Shown one piece after another: positions 35,567 through 47,084 of a stretch of DNA of 64,000 bases. Numbering within the stretch: the first letter of the stretch is position 1; the number at the start of each line of letters is the position of its first letter. The position numbers were made by a program, and so were the translations under genes. The DNA comes from Carposina sasakii. Its lineage: Eukaryota; Arthropoda; Insecta; Lepidoptera; Carposinidae. The notes under the pieces were generated by a model. The model did no database searches. It had not been told where the DNA came from and saw nothing but the letters and a program-made list of their open reading frames with translations. The stretch spans positions 6,924,716 through 6,988,715 of the forward strand of contig CP053163.1 in NCBI GenBank assembly GCA_014607495.2, in the 5' to 3' direction.

Positions 35567-36008
35567 TGTCACCGATGATTACTCGTTGGCGCAGCAGTAT
35601 ATTCAGGATGCGGAGTCAAACATCGCAGTTGCTATGTAGAACTATTTATTTATCACTTATACAGTTAAAGCTGCTTCAGGCGATATAACATTCGGGGAAA
35701 GAAGCAGCAAGAAACCCGATTCGCCGTAAATAGATTATATCGTTGCAATGTTTTTAAATAGAACAGAGATCGAGCAGAGTAACGTCTTACAAACTCAACA
35801 GTCAAGAATAAAGTGACACCATTTAGTTTCTACCCTGCTATTTATACAACCATCGCAACCTCCCAGAACAATATTGCAGGAGTCATGATAGCTACTTTTA
35901 TAAAATATAGCCTTTAATCAATTGACTTTATATAATAATAATAATTAATATTATAAGGTACGCTATATATTCATATGTATGATGTGGTGCTGACTGTAAA
36001 CTGTAACA
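35567..36008 (-). repeat. LTR (3' LTR in element orientation)
   Basis: 442 bp, TG...CA ends, one mismatch to the partner at 41647-42088. On the minus strand it includes TATAAATA (plus-strand positions 35839-35846) and AATAAA (35645-35650). Confidence 0.85.
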
Positions 36009-36022
36009 CTCGGCCATCCTGC
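36009..36022 (-). other. Leu-tRNA-5'-end-like stretch next to the LTR, in the polypurine-tract position
   Basis: On the minus strand the bases directly before the 3' LTR read CAGGATGGCCGAG, which matches the 5' end of a typical leucine tRNA as I know it. It sits where a polypurine tract should be, but it is only moderately purine-rich. Confidence 0.4.
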
Positions 36023-36146
36023 ATAAGCCGTGTCCCACGGCGCTCACTCTTAGTGGGTTGGACGAGGATCTGTAAAATAAAATTCACGCAGATTTCAGCT
36101 GTTCCCAATAAGTATAATATCACACAAAAAAAGAACATTAAATCAC

Positions 36147-36411
36147 ATAGACAGTGTCACATAGACAGCGTCATATGGACAGTGTCACATAGACAGCGTC
36201 ATATGGACAGTGTCACATAGACAGCGTCATATAGACAGCGTCACATAGACAGTGTCACATAGACAGCGTCACATAGACAGGGTCACATAGACAGCGTCAC
36301 CTAGACAGGGTCACATAGACAGCGTCACATAGACAGCGTCACATAGACAGCGTCACATAGACAGCGAGCGTCACATAGACAGGATCACATAGACAGCGTC
36401 ACATAGACAAC
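36147..36411 (+). repeat. Minisatellite, 14-bp unit GTCACATAGACAGC, about 19 copies
   Basis: Uninterrupted near-identical units with minor variants (GTCATATGGACAGT, GGTCACCTAGACAG) and one 4-bp insertion near 36365. Weak relics such as GTCACAGAGACTAAGTCACA continue as far as about 37295, so the array was once longer. Confidence 0.92.
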
Positions 36412-36859
36412 GTTATAATAATTATGGAAGCACACTGTCGTTATAATGGCAGACCTGACAGTAAACTGCATTATTCTTTGTCTTCATCTTTTGCAAACGG
36501 GTAGGTATGCGATTCTTTCGTTTTGATTTGGGTACTTAAGTCTTATTTCATTTTTAACTGTATCTACTTATTTGTAGAGTCAATTATTATAATCATGCAT
36601 TCCAAGTAGAGAAGTAGTAGCTGATCAATCATAGTGGGCGAACGAATCGCTTAAGTTTGGAGGGTTCACATAGTACATTTTTTTTTGGACAGAAGTTGGC
36701 TAACTATTTGGGGCTTATAAGTTCATTGTAATTAACTTTCTGAAGCTTGTAAAAGTACCTATGTATAATATTTAAGTTATTATCCTACACTGAAATTATT
36801 TTATTGTTTTGTTTATTCTATTTCCCCTTATTTTTTTTTTAAATATCATCGGTAAGCGT

Positions 36860-37010
36860 AGCGTTGCACGCGCTCCAGCCAGATAGACTGATGACTTAAA
36901 GAATGGGGTTGGCAGTGATTTGACCACAAAATGGGAGATCAAGTAGTGTGACGTGCTCTGGTGGAGGCGTACATCCCGCAGTGGACTGCAATTGGCTGAA
37001 AACGATGACG
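36860..37010 (+). repeat. Decayed RTE-type LINE 3' end nested in the LTR element
   Basis: TGGAGGCGTACATCCCGCAG followed by TGGACTGCAATTGGCTGAA is a worn version of the RTE tail seen at 44360-44395, whose translation ends in Glu-Ala-Tyr-Val-Gln-Gln-Trp. It indicates old inserts in the interior. Confidence 0.6.
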
Positions 37011-37789
37011 ATTCCCCCTTTTTGTACCTAACTAGAAGTATAATAATTGCAATAAATAGGTAGATAATTCATTCCTTTTTTCTATGGATAATTCAGACAC
37101 AACATCGTCATATAGATCATACGTCACAAAGACACTTAATATTATTATTTTCGGTACAAGCATAGTGGAGACAACAAGGTCGAAAACTCTAAGGTGTTTC
37201 CATTTCTTAAGTAGGAGTAGATTCTTGTTTAGGAGACATAGGTTGAATACATCACAATGTGGGTTATGTCACAGAGACTAAGTCACATATACAACATCAA
37301 GACAAGTTCTACAGGTTTCAGTTAAAGCTCAGTGATAGACTTTACTTAGTTCTAGGCACTATTCATATCATTGTGTAATATACTTTCCTCAAACATAGCC
37401 TTAAACCAGTAAGTTTTAACATTCCCCGTAATTTTTCCTAATTATTTTATAAATTTTACTAGCTTCACATTGAACTAATATTAGAAATCTAGAACTCAAT
37501 TGAATAACCTTAATAAAAATTTTCTTACTAGCAGTATCTACGACTTGTTAACACCATGAACCGTAGGTACCTACTTCTCATATGGTACGATATTATTCTA
37601 AGTGATCTACATTAGTCGAACTGGTTTATTTTATTGAAACTGCACCAGACTTTTGCAGAGGCACATTAAATTTGCTAAATATTTTCACGATGTTTTATTT
37701 ATATTTATTATGCTATTATGTTAGCATTATTATGTTAACTTCCTGTTGTATTATATCTATCATCGCAAAGTATTTCTATACTGTAATAT
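37011..37789. other. LTR-element interior, nothing recognised
   Basis: AT-rich; only faint GTCACA-type relics of the minisatellite. No gag or pol fragment is seen in either direction. Confidence 0.5.
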
Positions 37790-38285
37790 GAATATTAATT
37801 TAAGTACTAAGTTACAGTTCAGGTCTACACTGTTACATTTCATTGTAAAATTGGATTATTAAACCATATTACTAAACTGTTTTTATTGCTAACCGTTGTG
37901 ATTCAAACATATTCTTAAACTGCCTGGCTCATCTGGATTATTAAACTGATTTTGTGAACTTGTATTCATAAACTTGTATTCAAAATTGGTCAGAAGTGGC
38001 ACCATGTGGTTCTAACGGCCCTTGGTGCTCTGCCTACCCCGTAAGGGATAAAGGCGTGATTATATGTATGTTATATGTATGTATTCATAAACTTTCTATA
38101 CATTGCTGGGTTTTATTAGTATTGCTAACCTGTCTATAGGTTGCTAGGTTGCTTTTCTAAACAGTATTCCTAATCTGTAAACTTTAAATGCATTGCATTG
38201 TTTAACAGCATTGCTAACTACTTTGTATTTCTAAGGGACATCGCTTAATTGTATTTCTGAACTGCACCATTAAGTTACAGTGCTA
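37790..38285 (+). repeat. Degenerate outer part of the satellite array, with a nested repeat at 37982-38085
   Basis: Spaced variants of TAAACTGCATTGCTAA recur with poor conservation. The segment 37982-38085 (GGTCAGAAGTGGCACCATGT, CCCTTGGTGCTCTGCCTACC, GGCGTGATTATATGTATG) is a copy of the dispersed repeat at 44630-44795. Confidence 0.6.
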
Positions 38286-38700
38286 AACTTTATTTTATTT
38301 ATTTTATATCTTTTTATTTTATATTTATTTATTTTATATTTATTTTATTTAAATTTTGTATTTAAATTTATTTATTTATTTCAAGTTTATTATAAATTTA
38401 TTTATTTACTTAAATTTATTTTAAGTTAACCATTTAATGTTTTAAAGTTCATTTATTTAAATTTATTTATATGTTTAAATTTATTTATTAAAATTTATTT
38501 ATTAAAATTTATTTATTTAAATTCATTTATTTAAATTTATTTATTTATTTAAATTTATTTTAAATTATTTATTTACTTAAATTTATTTTAAATTATTTAT
38601 TTATTTAAATTTATTTTAAATTATTTATTTATTTAAATTTATTTTAAATTATTTATTTATTTAAATTTATTTTTAATTTATTTATTTATTGATTTATTCT
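38286..38700. repeat. AT-rich tandem tract (TTTATTTAAATTTA type)
   Basis: Built from ATTTATTTAAATTTATTTTA variants; between 38560 and 38690 a unit of about 32 bp (ATTTATTTAAATTTATTTTA plus AATT spacer) repeats three to four times. No G/C to speak of. Confidence 0.85.
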
Positions 38701-39790
38701 TCAAACTTAATTGTTTAAACTGTACAGTTATCTGCATCTTATACTGTATAGTTCACCTGCATCTCTAGACTGTATTGTTAACTGTATCCTCAAACTATGT
38801 ACTTAATTGCATCCTTAAACTGTATAGTTAACTGCATTTTCAAACTATGGTTGAAGCATCTCTAACTTGTATAGTTAACTGCAACTCTAAATTATAATTA
38901 ATTGTATGTCTAAACTGTATAGTTAAGTGCATCTCTAAACGGTGTAGTTACTTGCATCTCTAAACTGTATAGTTAACTGTGTAGTTAACTGTATCTCTAA
39001 ACTATATAAATAACTGCAACTTTGAACTCTATAATTAACTGCAAGTCTAAACTGTGTAGATAACTGCATCTCTAAACTGTAAAGTTAACTGCAACTCCAA
39101 ACTGTATAGTTACTACAACCCTAAATTGTATAGTTAACTTCAACTCTAAACTGTTTGGTTAACTGCATCTCTAAACTGTTTGGTTAACTACAACTCTAAA
39201 ATGTATAGTTAACTGCAACTCTAAAATGTATAGTTAACTGCAACTCTAAAATGTATAGTTAACTGCAACTCTAAAATGTATAGTTAACTGCAACTCTAAA
39301 ATGTATAGTTAACTGCAACTCTAAGCTGTATAGGTATAGTTAGCTGTACCTATATAGTTAACTGCAACTCTAAAATGTATAGTTAACTGCAACTCTAAAA
39401 TGTATAGTTAACTGCAACTCTAAAATGTATAGTTAACTGCAACTCTAAAATGTATAGTTAACTGCAACTCTAAGCTGTATAGTTAGCTGTAACTCTAAGC
39501 TGTATAGTTAACTGCAACTCTAAACTGTATAGTTAACTGCTACTTTAAACCTAATCTGTATAATCAACTGCAACTTTAACCTGTATAGTCAGCTGCAACT
39601 CTAAACTGTATATTTAACTGAAACTCTAAACTGTATTGTTAGTATAACTCTTAACTGTATAGTTAACTAAAACTTTTACTATATTAGTTAACTGCACTTC
39701 TAATCGTAGTTAACCGCATCTCTAACTATAGTTAATTGTACTTCTAACTGTATCTCTATAGGTATATTGTTTAGTCAACTGCATTTCTAA
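38701..39790 (+). repeat. Satellite array, 25-bp unit (CTCTAAACTGTATAGTTAACTGCAA)
   Basis: Units vary at both edges and are identical in the middle: the version with AAAATG in place of AAACTG recurs perfectly from about 39183 to 39310 and again from 39361 to 39465. Between them lies a variant insert with TAGGTATAGTTAGCTGTACC. Each unit contains GTTAAC, a 6-bp palindrome. Worn units extend to about 40020. Confidence 0.92.
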
Positions 39791-40020
39791 CCTAAAGAGT
39801 GAACTGCATCTCTAGATAGTTTTACCAAACTTTATACCGTATTATAACCGCATTGCTCATTTGCATAGCTAACTATACTGCTATTTGCATTGTTAAACTG
39901 CACTCAAAATTTTAATAGGAAAACTGCATATCTAAACTAATAATTTCTAACCAACACTGTTGTGAACTTCAGAAACTCTAATGTTTTAACGCATTGTTAA
40001 AGTGCATTATGAAACTGCAA

Positions 40021-41630
40021 AAATTGCACTAGCAAACTGTATTACCAAGATGCATGGCATTATTACGAGTGTACTACCTACTATAGAAACTAGGGTATCG
40101 TATTGCTATGCCGCATTTACCTTCCATTTCCTATTTATCACGATTGCTAATAACGGCATACCCGCTAAATATATAAGGATCAAATAATTATATTGTAGTT
40201 GCAATGAATACTAAATAATACTTTCGTGTGTCAGTACACATACTCAATATCATATTGTTTTTCAAAAGTCTCTTATCACCTTCCCAAATACTAAGCATGG
40301 CGTAGCAAGAAGATGCCAACAATCAAGCCCAGAAACATAAAGCCCAGACAAAAGTCTCGCATTTATGTTACTACACCCCATGGTTTGAATCTATGTAAGG
40401 TGAATATTATTCGTATCATATCTACACATAATATAATAAAACGGGTCGTAACTTATTATGATAACGACATGGATACACGAAAGCCGTATCTTGAAAAACT
40501 GTCATAAACTATTAGATTAAAGTTGCAAAATTCACACAGCATATTAAACAAATTACATGTTTCGATCTTACCCAGAATAAGCAGCTCCTGATACGCCACA
40601 ACAGCCAGGTGCTCTTCTGTACGGCCCACAGATTACCCCCGTACGGCCCCAAGCGGTGGCGACGGTCTCCGGAAAAATAACCATGAACACCGATGCATGT
40701 TAGATCATGAAACAAGAGAACATAATTTAGAACCAAATTATCTTAACGATAATTACCCTAGTGTGGGTAGATTTCAAAGTACCTATATTTTAAATAGCAT
40801 GTAAGTAAATTACTACAAAACTCCACGTAATAAAAACATGTTTGCTGGTTTGCTGACAAAAATCTTCATTTTCCAACAGGACAAACCACCAATACAATCT
40901 ACTTATGCATTTATAGTTTACATATTTTAGTATAACAATATTCCCGATTATGGACTGACATTATTGTTTAAATTTAACTAAATAGATCTTGCTAGTCAAA
41001 CATACCTGCAGTGGTAATTAAAACTTAATAACGGAACATTATTTGAAATACTTAGGTACCCCAATAAAGTCAAACGCATAATAGATACATTTTGTGCACC
41101 GAGATTTTTGTAAAAATTGATACGAATATTCTTTACGTACTGTTTGTGCAACTTAACATAGTTTTTCTTTCTGGTAGGTACGACTTTTACGTACGGTAAC
41201 CTACGCTAACCGTAGACTACACTAAAACAAAAATCACGTACCAACGGTACGGTATGAAGCAAGGATTTTGGTATAAGTATCCACATAAGCAGAGCTAACA
41301 AACAAATATATCTAACCTTTAAGTTGTGATGCGGAATCGGCTCCCACTGCAGATGGACATTAAAAGATTTTGACACTGGCGCTCTTAACAGCAACAGCAA
41401 CAGCATGGAATTTAGGTAGTACAGCAGCATCATTGATTGGGTTCTAGTAATTACATTGTCTTCATCTTCTTGTTTCTCCAGTTTCTTGTTGTTTCATGTT
41501 GAATATATTCCAGTTGTCCATAAAAAAAAAAATCTCCATCCTTTTGTGTACATTCTTCACCGATTTTGCCATGTTTCGCAAATCTTTTCTTGCAGTCGTC
41601 ACCCGTGGGCAGGGCGGGTTTATTTTCCGG
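40021..41630. other. LTR-element interior, no recognisable protein
   Basis: Short frames (for example plus 40313-40507, minus 40512-40736, 41206-41433 and 41451-41633) have no identifiable domain. The minus-strand frame 41451-41633 starts inside the presumed primer site and could be a gag relic, but no capsid or CCHC motif is visible. Confidence 0.5.
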
Positions 41631-41631
41631 C

Positions 41632-41644
41632 ATCCCACTTCTGA
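41632..41644 (-). other. Candidate primer-binding site, Leu tRNA
   Basis: Minus strand reads TCAGAAGTGGGAT two bases inside the upstream LTR. This is the complement of ATCCCACTTCTGA, the 3' region of a common leucine tRNA. The bases that should pair with the terminal CCA do not match, which is a weakness. Confidence 0.45.
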
Positions 41645-41646
41645 AG

Positions 41647-42088
41647 TGTCACCGATGATTACTCGTTGGCGCAGCAGTATATTCAGGATGCGGAGTCAAA
41701 CATCGCAGTTGCTATGTAGAACTATTTATTTATCACTTATACAGTTAAAGCTGCTTCAGGCGATATAACATTCGGGGAAAGAAGCAGCAAGAAACCCGAT
41801 TCGCCGTAAATAGATTATATCGTTGCAATGTTTTTAAATAGAACAGAGATCGAGCAGAGTAACGTCTTACAAACTCAACAGTCAAGAATAAAGTGACACC
41901 ATTTAGTTTCTACCCTGCTATTTATACAACCATCGCAACCTCCCAGAACAATATTGCAGGAGTCATAATAGCTACTTTTATAAAATATAGCCTTTAATCA
42001 ATTGACTTTATATAATAATAATAATTAATATTATAAGGTACGCTATATATTCATATGTATGATGTGGTGCTGACTGTAAACTGTAACA
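41647..42088 (-). repeat. LTR (5' LTR in element orientation)
   Basis: Partner of 35567-36008 with one mismatch at 41967; same TG...CA ends. Followed by TAAG, equal to the bases just before the other LTR. Confidence 0.85.
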
Positions 42089-42671
42089 TAAGTAAATTTA
42101 AGGTTTAGCAATTAAAATAAAGAATATTAAATTCATCGACTAAACTAAAATCCATCCTCAAGTTTGTCAGAGAATAATATCAAGTTTGAAAGAGTTTTAG
42201 AATACTTCCATCATACTAAATCCATACATTATAGTCACGCCCATTGGTCCTCAAAGAGGTTGGGCAGAAGTGTGCAATTTACACACGGATGTCGATTATA
42301 TATGACATTGTACTATCGACTATAAATTTAAATATACCTAAGTTTGTTAAACGTTCTAGGTAAGTACTTATTGGATTTCATTACAATACGTTCAAAGACT
42401 AAAATCATAGAAGGTATCTCAGAAGCTGATTAGCGAGCAAAGTTACAAATAACAAGTGAATGGAAAAGTACTTCCAAGCCTTTGCTCTCTAGTAGGATAT
42501 TACACATAGATAAAAACAAACATGTCTGTAAAATATTTGAAATTACCTTTATTAGATATGACAAGTACCTTTCTTCTATTCTGCTCTGGGAGTGGAAAAA
42601 AAGAACGTATAATACTACAGATGCTTCTCTTCCCGGGCATACTGTACAAGTAACTAGAGGGACAAGAGGTT
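42089..42671. other. No recognised feature
   Basis: Non-genic. CGCCCATTGGTCCTCAAAGAGG near 42238 recurs in weaker form near 51115, a scrap of a dispersed repeat. Confidence 0.4.
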
Positions 42672-42790
42672 GGTGTTTTGTAGGCGATGGGTTGACCACC
42701 TGTCACTACTAACCGAACTTGTACGTCTCAACTATACCTTCAAAATAAGGAAGTGGATAAAGGCGTGATTATATGTATGTATGTTTATAA
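42672..42790 (+). repeat. Dispersed repeat, shortened copy of the 44630 family
   Basis: GTAGGCGATGGGTTGACCAC, CTGTCACTACTAACCGAACT, and the end GGCGTGATTATATGTATGTA; the middle part present at 44630-44795 is deleted. Confidence 0.65.
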
Positions 42791-43504
42791 GCATGTACCT
42801 TAAAACGGTCAAAAAATTCACTACCGAACGGAAAGGAAAAGCAAACAGAATTGAATAATTTACGAGTAGATTTCCGAACGTTACAGGCGGCGATGTGAAG
42901 TGACATATCAAATTATAAGAGGCGATATGGATTCTGCACATGCGCTGAAGGATCCTCGTTTGAAGCAGCCAGTCTGCTTGACGCTCGACCGCTTTCGAAC
43001 GCATCCATTTCACGTGCTTTCGGGTTTCGAAATTCGAATTTTGCCGCCGAATGTTAAGAAGTGGAATTAAAAAAAGAACATCAGTACATACACGTGAACA
43101 GAAAAGTATTTATTGTGGTTTTCAAAAACGTAATGATAATGCCCAAATCGGTTGTGTAACAGTGTAAAGATAAGGGACTATCAACAAATTTAATTATCGC
43201 TATTATTGAGATTTACTACTTCGTTAAGTTGTTTTCGTAAGTGGTGCGTTTACAAGATTGTTTGATCTCGGATAAAAGCTCAAATTTCGGCTTTTGGTAA
43301 GGATTTATGTACGTTCATTATATAAGTTGTTTGAACTTTTCTTTTTAACAAGTTTTGTGACTTCCTGAAAACAAATTAGAATTTTCAGCATCAATTATTT
43401 TCGAGGCACGTTGATTTCTCCCTATCTCTTGATGATTTTGGGTACCTATCATTTTTTAGTATCCATAAAAACATAACTCTCCTTCTAGTGCAGTCGGCTA
43501 TCCC
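42791..43504. other. No recognised feature
   Basis: Non-genic spacer. A minus-strand frame at 42732-43013 has no domain. Confidence 0.4.
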
Positions 43505-43815
43505 GGGAACAAAAACAATTTTTTTTTATTCAAATTTTATCCGAGGTTTTTAGGGTACTTATCGTCCAATTCTTACTTATAGGATCACTCGTGCGAAAAA
43601 TATCGTAAAAAAACATACAATACCTACAGGAATCCTTATAAAAATTCTCGGTATTGTACGGAACCCTCTTTACGCGAGTTCAACTCGCATTTGGCTGATT
43701 TTTGGTTGGCTTGCTGGAAGAGATCTCTGGTAGAGATAAGCTTGTCATTGTACATGCATCTCTTCTTTAATGTTGTATGCCATATTTCTTTTTGTGTATC
43801 TGCAATAAAGAATAA
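43505..43815 (+). repeat. Two abutting repeat ends
   Basis: 43505-43700 is a shortened relative of the element at 3507-4820 (TTTTTAGGGTACTTAT..., TACGGAACCCTCTTTACGCG, CAACTCGCATTTGGC). 43705-43815 is a LINE 3' UTR copy (GCTGGAAGAGATCTCTGG, GAGATAAGC, CAATAAAGAATAAGAATAAG) matching 33996-34240 in the other orientation. Confidence 0.6.
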
Positions 43816-44133
43816 GAATAAGATTTTTTTTTCTTTATTTTGTAATTAGACAATTAGACAAAACTAATTGTAATTTGTAATCAGGCAAAATTAGATATTT
43901 CTATCAAAAACCATATTGCGCTCCCGCCCTCATTATAATGGTATAGGGATGAGTGAACGGTGATGTTGATTTTCCTATTACTTAGTAGAGTATTTAGGTA
44001 CCTACTTACCTACATGAAAAGAAAAGACCATCTGCCGATCTCATTACACATTAGATTAATATTATCCGATTTATAAATAAAATAATCTGATTATATTTAC
44101 AAATAAATAAAATTGCTATAATGTAGTACTTAA

Positions 44134-44402
44134 CCGCGTGGTGCCGACAGAGTAGAGTTTGTACCACCCCAGCCTGCCCGTGGGTATCGTACGAGGCGAT
44201 TAAGGGTTTCCGGGAGGTGGGCAGCAGCGCCTCCCGTACTGACAACATAGCCCGAAAATCACACTGCGGTCACCAACCCGCCTGCCCAGCGTGGTGACTA
44301 TGGGCAAAACCCCCCTGTGGCGGCACCCTTGTGGCGTGCCCTGGGGGAGGCATACGTCCAGCAGTGGACTGCAATAGGCTGAAGAAGAAGAAGAAGAAGA
44401 AG
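44134..44402 (+). repeat. SINE with RTE-type 3' tail and GAA microsatellite
   Basis: GC-rich body (CCGCGTGGTGCCGACAGAGT to TGCCCTGGGGGAGG) ending in CATACGTCCAGCAGTGGACT, GCAATAGGCTGA and a run of AAG. The tail equals the last codons and 3' end of RTE LINEs. A SINE that borrows the LINE tail would be mobilised by that LINE. Copies on the minus strand at 45513-45690 and 47656-47920. Confidence 0.7.
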
Positions 44403-44629
44403 AATGTAGTACAAAGGTTTAACGTTTTAAAAATAAAAATTAGGAATCTTTTTATAAGTATAAAAAGCTTTGTGTAAGTTTTGAATTACATTACTTTGCC
44501 AAATATTTATTTAGGGTACGTTATTTCGCCTGCTGTTATCCTCTCACTCAGCATAAGTCTAGTGAATAGAGGAGTTTTACCTTGCAAACGGTCCGGTAAT
44601 TCTAAATTTTTGATATGTTGTCTAGGATT

Positions 44630-44795
44630 GTAGGCGATGGGCTGACCACCTGTCACTACTAACCGAACTTGTACATATCAACTATACTCTCAAAATTGGT
44701 CAGAAGTGGCACCATGTAGTTCTATCGGCCCTTGGTGCTCTGCCTACCGCGTAAGAGATACGGGCGTGATTGTTATGTATGTATGTATGTATAAA
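44630..44795 (+). repeat. Dispersed repeat with ATGT tail, longest copy
   Basis: GTAGGCGATGGGCTGACCAC through GGTCAGAAGTGGCACCATGT and CCTTGGTGCTCTGCCTACCG to a TATGTATGTATG tail. Other copies are at 42672-42790 and 37982-38085. Confidence 0.7.
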
Positions 44796-45512
44796 TTACA
44801 TAAATTATTAATAAATTGCGTGTTTACTCCACTGAGGGATTTTTGGTAGCAAAATTGGCCGGAGAACAGACTTAACTCGTTATGTTATTTGTTCGTTTTG
44901 TCACTTTTTATGTTTATACGTGTAAATATTTGCATGCCAGATAGACTCTTGGAAAAATATGTCGGATCAATTTTATCTATTTATCTATGTATGTGTGTTA
45001 AACTTATTGTTTTTATTGTAAGATAGGTGCTTTACTCTGTCAACTCCACAAAGCATAGTACTTAGCAGTTAAATAGCTCGTTTTCTACCGTTTCACACCA
45101 AAGAGGAATGAGTTAGGAGAGCAGCCTCCATTATCATTGAAGAGGTTTGCTTTTCTACCGAGTAAGATTTCGGGAATTGGATTTTAACCATCATAGAGAA
45201 AAGAGTGAATTTTTTAATTTTTTTCTCTTTTTACCCGACTGTGCCAGAAAGAGAGTTATGTTTTTCAAGTGTAGTTTTGTATGTATGTATGTATTATTTC
45301 TTTGGCATGCTCTAGAGCAGTGGTTCCCAAAGGGGTCCGGGTGGACCTTGAGATGTGTCATTAGATTCGTCAAGTCGTGAGAGCGACTGGGTCAAATTTT
45401 TGCGCAGTATTTTTTTTTGTTTAAATAAAATTAAATGATCACAATTGAGTGCATGCCCCTATGTAGGTATGTATATTTCTTTGGCATGCCTTAGGCTATT
45501 TTTGTATTGCGA
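44796..45512. other. No recognised feature
   Basis: Non-genic. Overlapping frames at 45147-45380 and 45191-45373 have no domain. Confidence 0.4.
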
Positions 45513-45690
45513 AATCATCATCATCATCAGCCTATTGCAGTCCACTGCTGGACGTAGGCCTCCCCCAGGGCACGCCACAAGACTGCCATGGGGGGTATTT
45601 GTCCATAGTCACCACGCTGGGCAGGCGGGTTGGTGACCGCAGTTTGTATTTTGGACTATGTTGTCAACACGGCAGGCGCTATTGCGAAGT
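45513..45690 (-). repeat. SINE with RTE tail, minus-strand copy, truncated
   Basis: CATCATCATCATCAGCCTAT, TGCAGTCCACTGCTGGACGT and AGTCACCACGCTGGGCAGGC are the reverse of 44134-44402; the distal body is missing after CGGCAGGCGCT. Confidence 0.7.
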
Positions 45691-47084
45691 AAACGGAACT
45701 AATTGGGGTCGCCATCGGTGAAAAGACTATATTGGAGTAACATATGGGACAACGTCGCGGGTCTTCCCTAGTGGGTTACCATAAGAGGAATAAGAGAATA
45801 CTACTCTATATGGCGCAAAACGTAATATTTCAAACGTTTTGTTAGATGGAATAGGAGCATTATGAAGATATGTCACGTCGCACTCCAATGCGCATATAAA
45901 CTTAGCCGAATAACGCGATATGTCCCAACCACGGAGTAAGAACATAAAGGAGGTGGTATAATAACGTTTGTTAATTGAAAATACTAGAGTAGGAACATTT
46001 TAAAGAATAGTTACCGTTACGCAGGTGACTTAGGTGGATGAGTAACTATGGATAGTGATTGGTTTCTTTCTTCTGAGCTGTGCAATCTTCATTTTGATCT
46101 CTGCATAGACTAAAGCATATCCTCTTTGTCTTTTTTCCATAGTGCTCACAAAATGTAACCCTATTTCATGATTCTACTCTGGATCATCTTTTCGAAGCCC
46201 TAAAAGCCATTAGGAACCTGACAGGCTTTACTTATCAGATTTATTATGAAGTAAATAAATTGTAAGAGAATTTTATACGAGTTAATATTATTTTTATAAA
46301 GCTTGCCATGACGTGAAATTTGTTTGTGTATCAAATAACAAATTTAAGTACATTTTATTTGATGCGTTAATATATTTTTTTCAATTTGTTTGCTCTCCAA
46401 AATATTATACTAAAAATATTTTAAAGAGCTAACTAATTGAAAAAAAAAGTAATCTTAATTATCAGAAATACATATAATAATTTGTAAAGCTAAAATAACA
46501 ACAATTAAGTAGGTATATGATTTATTTAATTACAAAAATTTCATAAAGTAGTCTCATTGTATTACAATGACTAAGTAGAGAAGTCAAATTAATATCAAGT
46601 GCTGTATAATTATTATGCCAGTCGAGATGCAAAGGGTTCGTTTATTCTTATATGAAGCCAGACCTGTGCAGGTACACTGAAAAAAAAAATCGAATCTAAT
46701 CAAGGACAGTTTTAACTTGTTTAAAAAAATGTGATGTATTCATTAAATCAAATAAACGTTCGAAACAACACAGTACAAATGATTTCATATAACAAGATAT
46801 TGATCAGTAAAAGTAACTTGGCTCAAATCATCAAGAGATGTGATTCAATTAACAAATATTTTGATTGAAAATTCCGCAAACAAGATGTTGTTAAGAGCTA
46901 ACAAGTAATGTGTTAAAATGATCAAGTAACATGACAAGGCTATGAAACATAGTACCTTTTATCAAATTATTTGTTGAATACTATCACGTAAGTTGATACA
47001 AACATAAAATCTTGATTGCTATGAATAAACTATGATATAGCATTAATCAACTGTTTGATTACTGTTTTTCTTTTGCGTAGTGTT
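45691..47084. other. Non-genic; AT-rich
   Basis: No supportable gene. 46675-47050 contains many GATCAA/TTGATC and AAGTAA words, suggesting an old motif-rich element, but no clear ends were found. Confidence 0.35.

Larger units (their letters stand above)
35567..42088 (-). mobile_element. Non-autonomous LTR retrotransposon, 6.5 kb, LARD-like
   Basis: Two 442-bp direct repeats (35567-36008, 41647-42088) differ at a single base (35887 G, 41967 A). They begin TGTCACC and end TGTAACA, and are bounded by TAAG at 35563-35566 and 42089-42092. These are the signs of an LTR element with a 4-bp target duplication. On the minus strand each LTR has TATAAATAG and, further on, AATAAA, in the order expected of U3-R. 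Just inside the upstream LTR on that strand is TCAGAAGTGGGAT, which equals the complement of a leucine tRNA 3' region and so suggests the primer site. The 5.6 kb interior has no recognisable gag, protease, RT or integrase. It holds a 14-bp minisatellite, AT-rich tandem repeats and a 25-bp satellite array. Movement would depend on proteins from another element. Confidence 0.82.

Noticed and set aside
35975..36220. An 81-codon plus-strand frame with His-Arg-Gln repeats
   Set aside because: Produced by the 14-bp minisatellite and the end of an LTR.
36147..36411. CRISPR-like array
   Set aside because: Units follow each other directly, with no unique spacers; a minisatellite in a eukaryotic genome.
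41496..41768. Plus-strand frames at the right LTR edge
   Set aside because: They run from the interior into the LTR, have no domain, and oppose the element's transcription direction.
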